In this document: positions 53,351-61,879 of the stretch, piece by piece | Layout: every line of letters begins with the position of its first letter | How positions within the stretch are numbered: the first letter of the stretch is position 1 | Assembly: GCA_015478665.1 (NCBI GenBank) | Contig: JADMII010000005.1 | Coordinates: 1 to 64,000, forward strand | Length of the DNA: 64,000 nt | DNA from: Dehalococcoidia bacterium | Lineage (GTDB): Bacteria > Chloroflexota > Dehalococcoidia > DSTF01 > JACRBR01 | Direction: 5' to 3' | Made by a program: the position numbers and the translations under genes | The notes under the pieces: generated by a model | The model's input: the letters and a program-made list of their open reading frames with translations, nothing else | The model's database searches: none | What the model was told of the DNA's origin: nothing

Positions 53351-54025
53351 CTACCTGCCGCGCGGTACGACGAGCGTGACCGCCTTGTTCCCCGACGGCT
53401 TCGTGCCCGGCGGCGGGTCTTGGGATGCGACGGTGTTCGGCGCGCCGGTCACCGCATCTGTCTCGACGATCAGGTAGCTGAGGCCGGCCTTGCCGAGCGC
53501 GCTGATCGCCTCGTCGACGTTCACATCCTTCAGGTTCGGCACAACGCCCGCGGTCACGGTCCCCGGCGACTTGCCGAGCGCCGGCGCCGGGCCGCCGCCC
53601 TGGGCTTCGACGGCGATCGTCGCCGTGGGCTGCGCCTGCACGGTGGCGGTGGCGCCACCACCCCGGCTCGAGAGGTAGAGGAAGATGCCGGCGACGGCGA
53701 GGAACACCAGCACGCCGCCGGCGAGTAGCCAGTTCATGCTGCCCGTCGGCTGCGGCGACTTCACCTCCGGCAGCGGCTTGAATTCCGGCGGCTCCTCCGC
53801 CTGCGCGTGGAACATGCGCATGAGCTCGTTCGGATTGAGGCCGAGGTACTGCGCATACGTGCGCAGGAAGGCACGGCTGTAGACCGGAGCGGGGAAGATC
53901 TTCCAGTCTTCACGCTCGAGCGCGTCCAGGTAGCGCTTGGAGATGCGGGTATCACGCTCACAGTCTTCGAGCGTCAGGCCGCGCGCCACCCGCGCCTGGG
54001 AGAACGTCTTTCCTAGTTCGGGCAT
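53351..54025 (-). CDS. RodZ-like helix-turn-helix membrane protein with PASTA domain
   Basis: 224 residues. The HTH_25 domain at 1-75 (LGKTFSQARVARGLTLEDCE, then RISKRYLDALEREDWKIFP and YAQYLGLNPNELMRMF) matches RodZ. A membrane helix follows at about 98-117 (LLAGGVLVFLAVAGIFLYLS). Outside there is a flexible linker and a PASTA-like domain (VVPNLKDVNVDEAISALGKA, ending QDPPPGTKPSGNKAVTLVV). RodZ ties MreB to cell shape; PASTA modules bind peptidoglycan or muropeptides. The RodZ-PASTA fusion links the two. Possibly not an MreB partner if the organism lacks MreB. Confidence 0.88.
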   Translation of the reverse strand: MPELGKTFSQARVARGLTLEDCERDTRISKRYLDALEREDWKIFPAPVYSRAFLRTYAQYLGLNPNELMRMFHAQAEEPPEFKPLPEVKSPQPTGSMNWLLAGGVLVFLAVAGIFLYLSSRGGGATATVQAQPTATIAVEAQGGGPAPALGKSPGTVTAGVVPNLKDVNVDEAISALGKAGLSYLIVETDAVTGAPNTVASQDPPPGTKPSGNKAVTLVVPRGR

Positions 54026-54262
54026 ACGGGCATCGATCTGTCGTACCGCCGCGCGGCCGCGGTGCTCGCCCGACTATACGGTACCCCTCCGCCGCGGGCA
54101 AACACCCATCCGACGCGGAGATCTGCCCCCCAAACCCGGCCCCCAAACCCCTTCAGAGCCGCACAGTGCCGCCGGCGCTTCACCTCAGTCCCATCCAGCC
54201 CAACCCCCAGTGCACCGCGCCCCCGGTTCACCAGCCACCAGCCCCCGGCCCGCAGCGCCCGG

Positions 54263-54631
54263 TCACCCGCGCCCCAGCTCCTCCAGCCGCTCGTCGTCGA
54301 TGCCGAAGAAGTGACCGAGCTCGTGCAGCACCGTCGCCCGGATCTCCGCGATCAGCTCGCCTTCGTCCGGGAAGTCCTCTTCGAGCGGTTCCTGGTAGAC
54401 GTCGATGACGTCCGGGGCGACGAGGTTGTACCCGCCGCCGCGCTCCGTCAGCGGCACGCCGCGATAGAAGCCGTACATGGACTCACCCGGCCCCAGCTCT
54501 GCCTCCGCGAGATCGGCACGCGACGGCCGCCGCTTGACGACGATGTCGATTTCGCGCAGGTGCTCACGAAACGGCGACGGTACGTCGCGCAGCGCCTGAT
54601 GGACGAGGCGGATGAACTCGGCGCGCTCCAC
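54263..54631 (-). CDS. zincin-like metallopeptidase (Zincin_1 family)
   Basis: 122 residues. The HELGHFFGIDDERL motif near the C-terminus (His-Glu-x-x-His plus Asp) and the DVIDVYQEPLEEDF and IRATVLHELG context match the small minimal zincin family. Members are about 120 residues, so this is complete. The protease role is unproven in most members. Downstream of the broken gene at 54.6-55.06 kb. Confidence 0.88.
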   Translation of the reverse strand: MERAEFIRLVHQALRDVPSPFREHLREIDIVVKRRPSRADLAEAELGPGESMYGFYRGVPLTERGGGYNLVAPDVIDVYQEPLEEDFPDEGELIAEIRATVLHELGHFFGIDDERLEELGRG

Positions 54632-54639
54632 GGATGCGG

Positions 54640-55055
54640 TCAGCGCGCGACGGGCGAGAGGGTCTGGTGGCCCTCGCCCACAGTCGCACGCCGGCGCTCC
54701 AGACGGCGCTCGTCGAGCAGACCTGCTGCGTCCGCAGCCGCCGCGGGCCCGCTATCGATGATCCGCACGACGACGGCGCCGTCGACGCCGTGCGTCACCC
54801 GCGCATCGCCGTACTGCGGCCACCAGGTCGCCATGATCTTCTCCCGCAGGCGGAACCGCGGCCACACCATCGCCAGGGTCTTGAAACGCTCCCTGGCGCT
54901 GGTCGCGCGCGGCCCCAGCTTCACCATCGGCGCGTCCGTCCCGCGAACGGTTGTCGATGCGCAAGCGTTCGGACGCCGTCATGAAGCGGAAGGCCAGCAA
55001 CCGTGCGGAATTCTCGGGGATCGCGTCGAAATATCGAACTCGTACTCATCGTTCA
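54640..55055 (-). pseudogene. small conserved gene with probable frameshifts
   Basis: From ATG 55055 the frame begins MNDEYEFDI and soon meets a stop, but a second frame continues plausibly as FDAIPENSARLLAFRFMTAS and ERLRIDNRSRDG, and a third as VKLGPRATSARERFKTLAMV and RLREKIMATWWPQYGDARVT down to 54640. The parts fit one protein of about 135 residues with two single-base slips. I cannot name the family. The alternative is a short gene starting at the ATG near 54927 in the last frame. Confidence 0.4.
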
Positions 55056-55357
55056 TGCCTGCGTCATGGTGAGGATGCGCTCGAGGGTACCACGCTTCGC
55101 CCTCATCCGGCGGCCACATCCACGCAACGTTTGAGAATATCTCCCGACGGCTGAGCGCCGCCGGTCCGGGACTCCGCACGGCACGCAGCCGATGATGCCG
55201 GAGAGGCGCCGACGCGGCGTCGACCGGCGAAGCGGTTCAGCGCGCTGGACGGGTCAAGGCGAGATGAGGGGCGGGGACTGCAATCCGCAGGCGCCGGCGA
55301 GCGATGGCGACGCCTGGGGCCACCGCGCGAACATCCGGCGGCCCATCGAGGCTCGCC
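55056..55357. other. intergenic, no gene seen
   Basis: About 300 bases with no ribosome binding site, domain or clear repeat. Frames are Arg/Ala-rich. It separates the small broken gene from the GNAT gene; all are on the minus strand. Confidence 0.5.
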
Positions 55358-55822
55358 TCACGGTCGTTCCGACGGCTCCCGCAGCATCCAGCCGATGCCC
55401 TCGCACTCGCACGGCCAGTGGGCGCGCAACAGCGGCCGGTAGCCGAGCCGGAGCCAGAAGTAGACGGCAATCCCGTGTCGCGCCGGCGCATACAGCCGGT
55501 GCACCTTCAGGCGGCGCAGCTCATCCTCGGCCGCAGCGGCCGCCGCCATGCCCGAACCGCGCCGGCCGCAGCCGGGCGCCGTCGCCAGCCACTCGATGGT
55601 CGCGCTCCCGCGCGCCGGCGTACCGAGCCGCGCGACGAGCAGGCCGGCCGCCGCGTCATCGCGCTCAATCAACTGCAGCCAGAGCCGGCGGTCGACGCTC
55701 GCCCGCGCAAGCAGCGCCTCGCAGGACGACGCGCCGTAGCCATCGCGTGCCGCCGCCTCGCTGAGCCAGCCGTCGCACCACCGGGCGTCGGCGACGACAA
55801 GCGGGCGCAGGCGCAGGTTCAC
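55358..55822 (-). CDS. GNAT-family acetyltransferase
   Basis: 154 residues from GTG 55822, which overlaps the helicase stop (GTGA). Opening VNLRLRPLVVADARWCDGWL, then IEWLATAPGCGRRGSGMAAA in the acetyl-CoA-binding segment (a variant of RxxGxG/A) and VHRLYAPARHGIAVYFWLRL, GYRPLL. It should transfer an acetyl group to an amine, substrate unknown. Coupled to dinG, probably through convenience of the operon. Confidence 0.75.
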   Translation of the reverse strand: MNLRLRPLVVADARWCDGWLSEAAARDGYGASSCEALLARASVDRRLWLQLIERDDAAAGLLVARLGTPARGSATIEWLATAPGCGRRGSGMAAAAAAEDELRRLKVHRLYAPARHGIAVYFWLRLGYRPLLRAHWPCECEGIGWMLREPSERP

Positions 55823-58659
55823 GCCGGCGTCCCGGGGACAGGGGTGGGATGCGCGAGCCAGGCGGCCACTTCGGACGACAGCTCGCGCAGCGGCGCCTCG
55901 CGTAGCGTGCACGGCGGCAGCGAGCGAAGGAACGACACGCCGTACTGCTTGCTGCGCAGCCGGCGGTCGAGCACCACCATGACGCCGCGGTCCGTCTTGC
56001 GCCGGATGAGCCGCCCGAAGCCCTGCTTGAAGCGCAGGATCGCCTGCGGCACGGCGTACTGCTCGAACGGCTGGTCGAAGAGCTCGGCGCGCGCCTGGAA
56101 CACCGGGTCCGACGGCACCGAGAACGGCAGCCGCGCCATGATCAGCAGCGAGAGCGCCTCGCCCGTCACGTCGACGCCCTCCCAGAAGCTCGCCGCGCCG
56201 AGCACCACAGTGCGGTGGCTGCCCTTGAGCGCCGCCAGCAGCTGCCGCGGCGTGCCGTCGATGCCCTGCCCCAGCACCAGGATCTGCTGCTCCTCGAGCG
56301 GCCGCTTGATGCCGTTGTACGCCGTCCGCAGCGCTGCGTGCGACGTGAACAGCACCAGCGCCCGTCCCTCGCTCGCGCGCGCCAGGTCGATAATCGCCGA
56401 CTGCGTGGCCGCTGCATAGCCCACCAGCGACGGCTCCGGCATGTCGGAGGGCGTCAGGATCAGCGTCGACTGCCGGTAGTCGAACGGCGACCCGAGCAAC
56501 AGCTCCTGCGGCTCCTCGAGGCCCAGGCGCTGCTTGATGTAGCCGAAGTCGCCGTCCGTGCTCAGAGTGGCGCTGGTCAGCACGACGCTCTCCTTCGGGT
56601 CGAACAGCCGCGTCTTCAGCGTCTCGGCGACCGCCAGCGGCGCGCTCGATAGCAGCGGCGACGGGTCGCGGCGCGTCAGAGTCAACCAGCAGATCGTGTC
56701 CTTCGTGTCCTCGGCGATGATCCGCGAGACGTTTCGCCGCAGCTTCTGACCAGACTCGCACAGCTCCGCCGCCGCCGCGGCGATGGCGTCGCGGTCGAGC
56801 ACGTCCTTCGGGTCGGCCTGCAGCAGCGCCGCATGCAGCTCTTCGACGACGCCCTCGGCGGCCGCCAGGCGCTCCTCCGTCTCGAACCACGCCGCCTCGA
56901 TATCCGCCCAGTCCGGCTGCACGCGCATGCCGCGGTTGAGCGTCAGCCGCTCGTCGTACTCGCCGCCGCCGGAGCCGTGCTGCAGGGCGAACGTCTGCAG
57001 CAGGCGGAAGAACGCCGGTACGCGGTCGCGCGCCCGTGTCACGGCCTCCGCGAGCGTCCGCGCGATCGCCTGGAGCTGCGGCGCGCCGCCGACGAGCGGC
57101 TGCTGCGAGCTGCGCGTCGCCGCCTGCACCGAGCCGGCGAGGCCGCCGTCACGGTCGCGGCCCGGCCGCGTGTGCAGGCGGTCGAGCCAGCCGGTGATCT
57201 CCCCTTCGCCGCCGGTGAACCCGAACTGCGATGTCGCTTCGTCCTCCAGGTGGTGTGCCTCGTCGACGACGAGGTGCTGGTACTCCGGCAGCACGTTGCC
57301 GCCGGTCGCGATGTCCGACAGCAGCAGCGCGTGGTTGACGACGAGGACGTGCGCCGCTTCCGCCCGCCTCTTCGCCCGGTGCAGGAAGCAGGTCCCGTCG
57401 CGCACGTAGGCGCATTGCGACTGCAGGCAGCCGGAATCCTGCGCGCTCAGGCGAATCCACGCCGGGTCTTCATTCCGGCGCAGGTTCAGCTCGGCGCGGT
57501 CGCCGGTATCGGTGCGCCCGAGCCAGAACAGCATCCGCACGAGCACCCGCGCCTCATCGGCGCTGAGCGCCGCGGCGCGGCGGGCGGCGGCCCAACGCAG
57601 CAGGCAGAGGTAGTTGCCACGGCCCTTCAGCTGGGCGACGCGCAGGTCGTCGGCGTCGATCCCCGCTTCGGCGAGGATGCGCCGCGCCAGTGGAATGTCG
57701 GACGCCACGAGCTGGTCCTGGAGGTTGATCGTGTTCGTCGAAACGACGGTTCGGGCGTTGTTGCGCGCGGCGTGCAGCGCCGACGGCACGAGATAGGCCA
57801 GCGACTTCCCGACGCCCGTGCCCGCCTCGACGATCAGCTGCTCGCCGCCGGCGATCGCCTCGCCGACGGCGTGCGCCATCTGCACCTGTTCGGGCCGGTC
57901 CTCGAACGTCAGCAGCGCCGCGTGCGCCGCCCGCGAGGCGATCAGCCGCTGCGACTCCTCCGGCGCTGTGCGCACGACGCGGCCGGACGGCACGACCGGG
58001 TCGCTGATCTTCGCCGGCGGGCGGATGAAACCGTGCAGCGTCTCGGCCTCCTCATCGGCTTCGCCCGGCGTCCGCGGATGCTCCGTGGCGAGCTCCTGGA
58101 ACAGGTGGCGCAGCTGCCAGTTGCTCGCCGAAGCGATCCTCTCGGCATCGGCCAGCAGGTGCGGCGGCGACGACGCGAGCTGCGCCCGCAGCGCCGTGAA
58201 GACTGCACGCGCGGCGTCGGCGTCGGCCATCGCCCGGTGCCGATTCATGAAGACGATGCCGAGGTGGTCGGCGATCGCGCCGAGCGAGTGCTCGTGCAGT
58301 CCGCTGAGCAGGATGCTCGCCAGCTCGAAGGTGTCGTAGGCCGGCACAGAGATCTGCACGCCCTTCCGCTGCAGGAAGCCGACGTCGAACATCGGGTTCT
58401 GCCCGACGATCGGATCCAGGCCGATGAAGCGTTCGATCTCCGGCGCCAGCGCCCCGAAGTGCGGCGCCGACGCCAAGTCGGCGGGATCGATGCCCGTCAG
58501 CAGCTCGATGCGGTACTCCAGCCGCTTGCCCGGGTTCACCAGTGACTGGTAGCGATCCAGCACGCCCGTCGCGTCGAAGCGCACGGCGGCGACTTCGATG
58601 ATCTCATCGACCTCCGGGTCGAGGCCGGTGGTCTCCAGGTCGAGCGAGACGTAGGGCAT
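55819..58659 (-). CDS. dinG: DinG-family helicase with N-terminal DnaQ-like exonuclease
   Basis: 946 residues. The exonuclease domain (1-160) has the DEDDh set: Asp7 and Glu9 in SLDLETTG, Asp92 in NPMFDVGF, His141 and Asp146 in NRHRAMADAD. The XPD/DinG-type helicase follows with Walker A EAGTGVGKS (278-286). The iron-sulfur Cys cluster lies around CLLRWAAARR, CLQSQCAYVRDGTC; then VVDEAHHLEDEAT and the C-terminal motifs LGAASFWEGVDVTGEALSLL and GFGRLIRRKTDRGVM. Firmicute-type DinG proteins share this fusion. It likely trims and unwinds damaged or RNA-DNA hybrid structures. Confidence 0.94.
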   Translation of the reverse strand: MPYVSLDLETTGLDPEVDEIIEVAAVRFDATGVLDRYQSLVNPGKRLEYRIELLTGIDPADLASAPHFGALAPEIERFIGLDPIVGQNPMFDVGFLQRKGVQISVPAYDTFELASILLSGLHEHSLGAIADHLGIVFMNRHRAMADADAARAVFTALRAQLASSPPHLLADAERIASASNWQLRHLFQELATEHPRTPGEADEEAETLHGFIRPPAKISDPVVPSGRVVRTAPEESQRLIASRAAHAALLTFEDRPEQVQMAHAVGEAIAGGEQLIVEAGTGVGKSLAYLVPSALHAARNNARTVVSTNTINLQDQLVASDIPLARRILAEAGIDADDLRVAQLKGRGNYLCLLRWAAARRAAALSADEARVLVRMLFWLGRTDTGDRAELNLRRNEDPAWIRLSAQDSGCLQSQCAYVRDGTCFLHRAKRRAEAAHVLVVNHALLLSDIATGGNVLPEYQHLVVDEAHHLEDEATSQFGFTGGEGEITGWLDRLHTRPGRDRDGGLAGSVQAATRSSQQPLVGGAPQLQAIARTLAEAVTRARDRVPAFFRLLQTFALQHGSGGGEYDERLTLNRGMRVQPDWADIEAAWFETEERLAAAEGVVEELHAALLQADPKDVLDRDAIAAAAAELCESGQKLRRNVSRIIAEDTKDTICWLTLTRRDPSPLLSSAPLAVAETLKTRLFDPKESVVLTSATLSTDGDFGYIKQRLGLEEPQELLLGSPFDYRQSTLILTPSDMPEPSLVGYAAATQSAIIDLARASEGRALVLFTSHAALRTAYNGIKRPLEEQQILVLGQGIDGTPRQLLAALKGSHRTVVLGAASFWEGVDVTGEALSLLIMARLPFSVPSDPVFQARAELFDQPFEQYAVPQAILRFKQGFGRLIRRKTDRGVMVVLDRRLRSKQYGVSFLRSLPPCTLREAPLRELSSEVAAWLAHPTPVPGTPA

Positions 58660-58788
58660 CGGGTGGGCTTCCAGTCGCCGTGGAGACGTGCGCGCATGAC
58701 GCTGACGCGATGCGCTGCATCCCTTTGGCGCGCTTCGAGTGTAGCACGGCAGGCGGCGCGTGCAGGCGCACCGACGACGGTCGGTCGC

Positions 58789-59514
58789 TTACGTCGCCTT
58801 GCCCGGCGCCGCCTCTTCGAGGCTGGTCTCTGTGAAGTACGTCAGCTTGCCCTGGAGCAGTCCGTGGTGCGCGTGGAAGCGGCCGGCGTGCAGCTCGCGC
58901 AGCATGTCCGCAGGCGTCCGCAGCTCCTGCTTGAACACGGTGCAGTAGAAGCCGATGCCGGACGTCGAGTGAGCGTCGCTGCCGCCCGTGACCGGCTTGC
59001 CGAGCGCCTGCGCCACGCGCAGGGCGAAGAGGTTCTCGCGCGGCGTGTTGGCGCCGTTCAGCGCCTCGATCGCATCGACGAGCTGGAACACGGGCATGCG
59101 CTCGGCCGCCTGCTCGGGCGTCATCGTGAACGGCTCCTTCCCTTGCTTCCGGAAGTACACCGGGTCGAACCAGTGCCGGAACGGATGCGCCACCACCATG
59201 TAGCCGCCGAGGTCGTCGAGCACGCGCCGCAGCTCCTCGGCGCGCCGGATGCCGGCGACGTACTGCGTCAGTCCGACGACGATCATGTGGCCGAGGTCGG
59301 TCGACACCTCCATCCCGTTGTTCACGAACAGCGGCGCGTGGCGTTCACGATACTCGCTCAGCTTGTACGTGTCCCAGAGCCGGTCGTGCTCGGTGATGTT
59401 CAGGCCGGTCAGCCCGCGCGCCTTCGCCTCCCCGGCGAGGTCCTCGGGCGAGAGTCCGCTGTCCGAAGCGCCGGCCGTCGTATGGACGTGCATGTCGAGG
59501 ATCGTGCCGGGCAT
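58789..59514 (-). CDS. PHP-domain phosphoesterase
   Basis: 241 residues from ATG 59514. PHP metal motifs: DMHVHTTAGASDSGLSPEDL (His-x-His), NITEHDRLWDTYK, the Glu in NNGMEVST, AHPFRHWF and GGSDAHST. These bind a trinuclear metal centre and hydrolyse phosphoesters, as in YciV/TrpH-like nucleases or histidinol phosphatase. The substrate is unknown. Stands between dinG and the small membrane protein. Confidence 0.9.
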   Translation of the reverse strand: MPGTILDMHVHTTAGASDSGLSPEDLAGEAKARGLTGLNITEHDRLWDTYKLSEYRERHAPLFVNNGMEVSTDLGHMIVVGLTQYVAGIRRAEELRRVLDDLGGYMVVAHPFRHWFDPVYFRKQGKEPFTMTPEQAAERMPVFQLVDAIEALNGANTPRENLFALRVAQALGKPVTGGSDAHSTSGIGFYCTVFKQELRTPADMLRELHAGRFHAHHGLLQGKLTYFTETSLEEAAPGKAT

Positions 59515-59717
59515 ATCGAGCGGGAGTATACGCGGTGATGACGAATGGCGCTCCGGCCGGGTGGCTGGAGGGACGGTGGAAGCGGAGCGGTCGATGTGAG
59601 GCTGGAGGCGGGACGGTGGACGCTGCACGGCGTCGCCAAGCCATCCACCTCCGGCTCCGGAGGAGGACGAGCCCGCAGCCACGCGCGCTCACGTCGAGTG
59701 TGGGTTTTGGTGCTGCA

Positions 59718-60137
59718 TCACCCTCCCAGCTGCGCCAGCCACGGCACGGCCCAGCCGAAGGCGACCAGCAGCGTCAGGGCGACGATGCCGACCGGCCGCC
59801 GCAGCTTCGGCGCGGCGACAGCGGGCGCGACGATGATCACGGTGATCGCGATCACCATCACGGTGTAGAGCAGGTTCGGGCTGCCGAGGCCGTCCCGCGG
59901 GTGGCGCGCGTCGAGCCCCGCCAGCGCCATGCCGAGCACCAGGCCGAGCGCTGTCAGCACGAGCATCGCCGCGAAGTGGATCACCACCGACAGCGCGACG
60001 ATGCTCGTCCCGGGCGGCGCGGCCCGCTGCGCGAAGCCGGTGTGGCGGTTCTCCCGCACGAGCATCACGGCGCCCAGCGGCCCCACGATGATCGCCAGTA
60101 CATAGCCGACGATGAAGCCGGAGAAGACTTCGGCCAT
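59718..60137 (-). CDS. small integral membrane protein, unknown
   Basis: 139 residues with four hydrophobic segments (about 6-26, 46-70, 88-108 and 116-134), for example FIVGYVLAIIVGPLGAVMLV and LYTVMVIAITVIIVAPAVAA. No signature residues recognised. It begins directly after the ispE stop, in the same operon as rsmA and ispE, so it is probably co-transcribed with them. Confidence 0.6.
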   Translation of the reverse strand: MAEVFSGFIVGYVLAIIVGPLGAVMLVRENRHTGFAQRAAPPGTSIVALSVVIHFAAMLVLTALGLVLGMALAGLDARHPRDGLGSPNLLYTVMVIAITVIIVAPAVAAPKLRRPVGIVALTLLVAFGWAVPWLAQLGG

Positions 60138-61040
60138 CTACACGTCCTCGGTGCGCAGCGCCGCCGCGCGGCCAAGCGCGCGTACGCGCCGCGGCTCGAA
60201 GCCCAGATCGCGCACGCGAGCCGACAGCGCGGCGGCGTCCGCTCGCCGATCGAGCAGCAGGAAGAACGAAGGCCCGGCGCCCGCCAGGTGGGCCGCCTGC
60301 CCCTGTGCGGCGAGCGCATCGAGCGCGAGCGCGGTGTCCGGCTGCTGCTTCGTCAGCACGCGCTCGAAGACGTTCATCAGCTCGCCGTCGCTGAGCGCGC
60401 GTCCGGCTTCCACCGCCTCGCGAAGCCCGAACGTCGCATCGCCCTCGGAGAAGTCGTCGGGCGAGAGCGCGTCGAACATCCGCGCCGTCTTGTCGCCGCG
60501 GTCGCCGGGCGGCGGCGTGGCGAGCAGGATCTCCGGCGCGACCGCGTCCGGCAGCGGCTCGACGACATCACCCCGCGCGCGCACGGCTGCGGTGCCGCCG
60601 GCGACGAAGAACGGCGGGTCCGAGCCGACCTCGCCGGCGATCTCGATGAGATTGATCTGCGGCTGCTGCAGCTCCCAGAGTAGGTCGAGCCCGCGCAGCA
60701 CGGCGGCCGCATCGCTGCTGCCACCGCCGAGGCCCGCCGCGACCGGGATGTGCTTCTCGAGCACGATCCGCGCGCCCCGGCGCCCGCCGACGCGCTCACG
60801 CAGCGCGAGGGCCGCGCGGTACGCCAGGTTGCGCTCGGCCGGCGCATCAGCGAGCGTCTCCCCGAGCGGGCCGCCGACATCGATCGTGATCCCCGGCGCG
60901 TCGGTCAGCGTCACGACGTCGCAGAGGTCGAGCGTCTGGAGCACGCTCCGCAGCTCGTGATAACCGTCCGGCCGGATGCGGAGCACCTCGAGCGTCCAGT
61001 TGAGCTTCGCCGGCGCCAGGACGCGCACACCGCGACTCAT
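60138..61040 (-). CDS. ispE: 4-diphosphocytidyl-2-C-methyl-D-erythritol kinase
   Basis: 300 residues, GHMP kinase fold: APAKLNWTLEVLRIRPDGYH near the start, the ATP loop PVAAGLGGGSSDAAAVLRGL and AHLAGAGPSFFLLL near the end. It phosphorylates CDP-ME in the MEP isoprenoid pathway. Its start overlaps the rsmA stop by four bases (ATGA). The rsmA-ispE neighbourhood is common in bacteria. Confidence 0.96.
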   Translation of the reverse strand: MSRGVRVLAPAKLNWTLEVLRIRPDGYHELRSVLQTLDLCDVVTLTDAPGITIDVGGPLGETLADAPAERNLAYRAALALRERVGGRRGARIVLEKHIPVAAGLGGGSSDAAAVLRGLDLLWELQQPQINLIEIAGEVGSDPPFFVAGGTAAVRARGDVVEPLPDAVAPEILLATPPPGDRGDKTARMFDALSPDDFSEGDATFGLREAVEAGRALSDGELMNVFERVLTKQQPDTALALDALAAQGQAAHLAGAGPSFFLLLDRRADAAALSARVRDLGFEPRRVRALGRAAALRTEDV

Positions 61041-61879
61041 CGGCGCATCCCCTCGACCCAGGCCCGCGTCAGCGTCGCCCAGTCGTCGAGCGAGAGCACC
61101 TGCGGCCGCAACGTCACGTCGATGCCCGCCGCCTGCATCACCTCGTCGACGACGGACTGTTTCACGTGCATCCCGAAGGAGAGGCTATTGCGCAGCTGCT
61201 TCCGTGGGTTGCCGAAGCCGGCGCGCACGATGCGGAAGAAGGCGTCCAGCGGCGCATCGACGCGCGGCGCCCGCGCGACGTCGATGCGCACGACCGCGGA
61301 CTGCACCGCCGGCGGCGGCGAGAAGGCGCCGGGCGCGACCCGCATCACGATGCGCGGCTCGCCGTAGACCTGCGTCGCCACGCTGAGCAGGCTCATCTTC
61401 CCCGCTGCCGCGACGATCGCCTCCGCCACTTCGAGCTGAACCATGGCGACGATGCGCAGCGGCGGTTGCCGCGCCTCGAGGAAGTGGCGGAGCACGGCCG
61501 CCGCAATGTTATAGGGGAGGTTGCCGACGAGAAGATATGGCGGCCGGGCGTCGCCGCGCCGCAGCAACTCGTCCGGCGTCCAACCCAGCACGTCGCCCTC
61601 GACGATCGTGACGCCGGCGGCGCCCGCGAACTCGCCCCGCAGCGTCGGCACCAGGTCGCGGTCGACCTCGACGGCGATCACGCGCCCCACCCGCGCGGCC
61701 AGGACGGCCGTCAGCGCGCCGAGGCCGGGGCCGACTTCCACCACCACGTCATCGCGCCCCGGGTCGGCCGCATCGGCGATGCGACCGAGGATGTTCCGGT
61801 CGGAGAGGAAGTGCTGCCCGAAGCGCTTCTTCGGGCGCGGGCGGCTGCCGCGGGCATTACGAGACGATCGTGATCTCAA
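61037..61879 (-). CDS. rsmA: 16S rRNA (adenine1518/1519-N6) dimethyltransferase
   Basis: 280 residues if the TTG at 61879 is used; no ATG or GTG is available near the expected start, and the frame runs open into the upstream gene. Sequence: PKKRFGQHFLSDRNILGRIA, VVVEVGPGLGALTAVLAA (S-adenosylmethionine site), VGNLPYNIAAAVLRHFL (the NLPY catalytic motif) and GAFSPPPAVQSAVVRID. It dimethylates two adenosines in helix 45 of 16S rRNA. The start overlaps the end of the G5/3D gene by 23 bases, suggesting coupling. Confidence 0.95.
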   Translation of the reverse strand: MRSRSSRNARGSRPRPKKRFGQHFLSDRNILGRIADAADPGRDDVVVEVGPGLGALTAVLAARVGRVIAVEVDRDLVPTLRGEFAGAAGVTIVEGDVLGWTPDELLRRGDARPPYLLVGNLPYNIAAAVLRHFLEARQPPLRIVAMVQLEVAEAIVAAAGKMSLLSVATQVYGEPRIVMRVAPGAFSPPPAVQSAVVRIDVARAPRVDAPLDAFFRIVRAGFGNPRKQLRNSLSFGMHVKQSVVDEVMQAAGIDVTLRPQVLSLDDWATLTRAWVEGMRR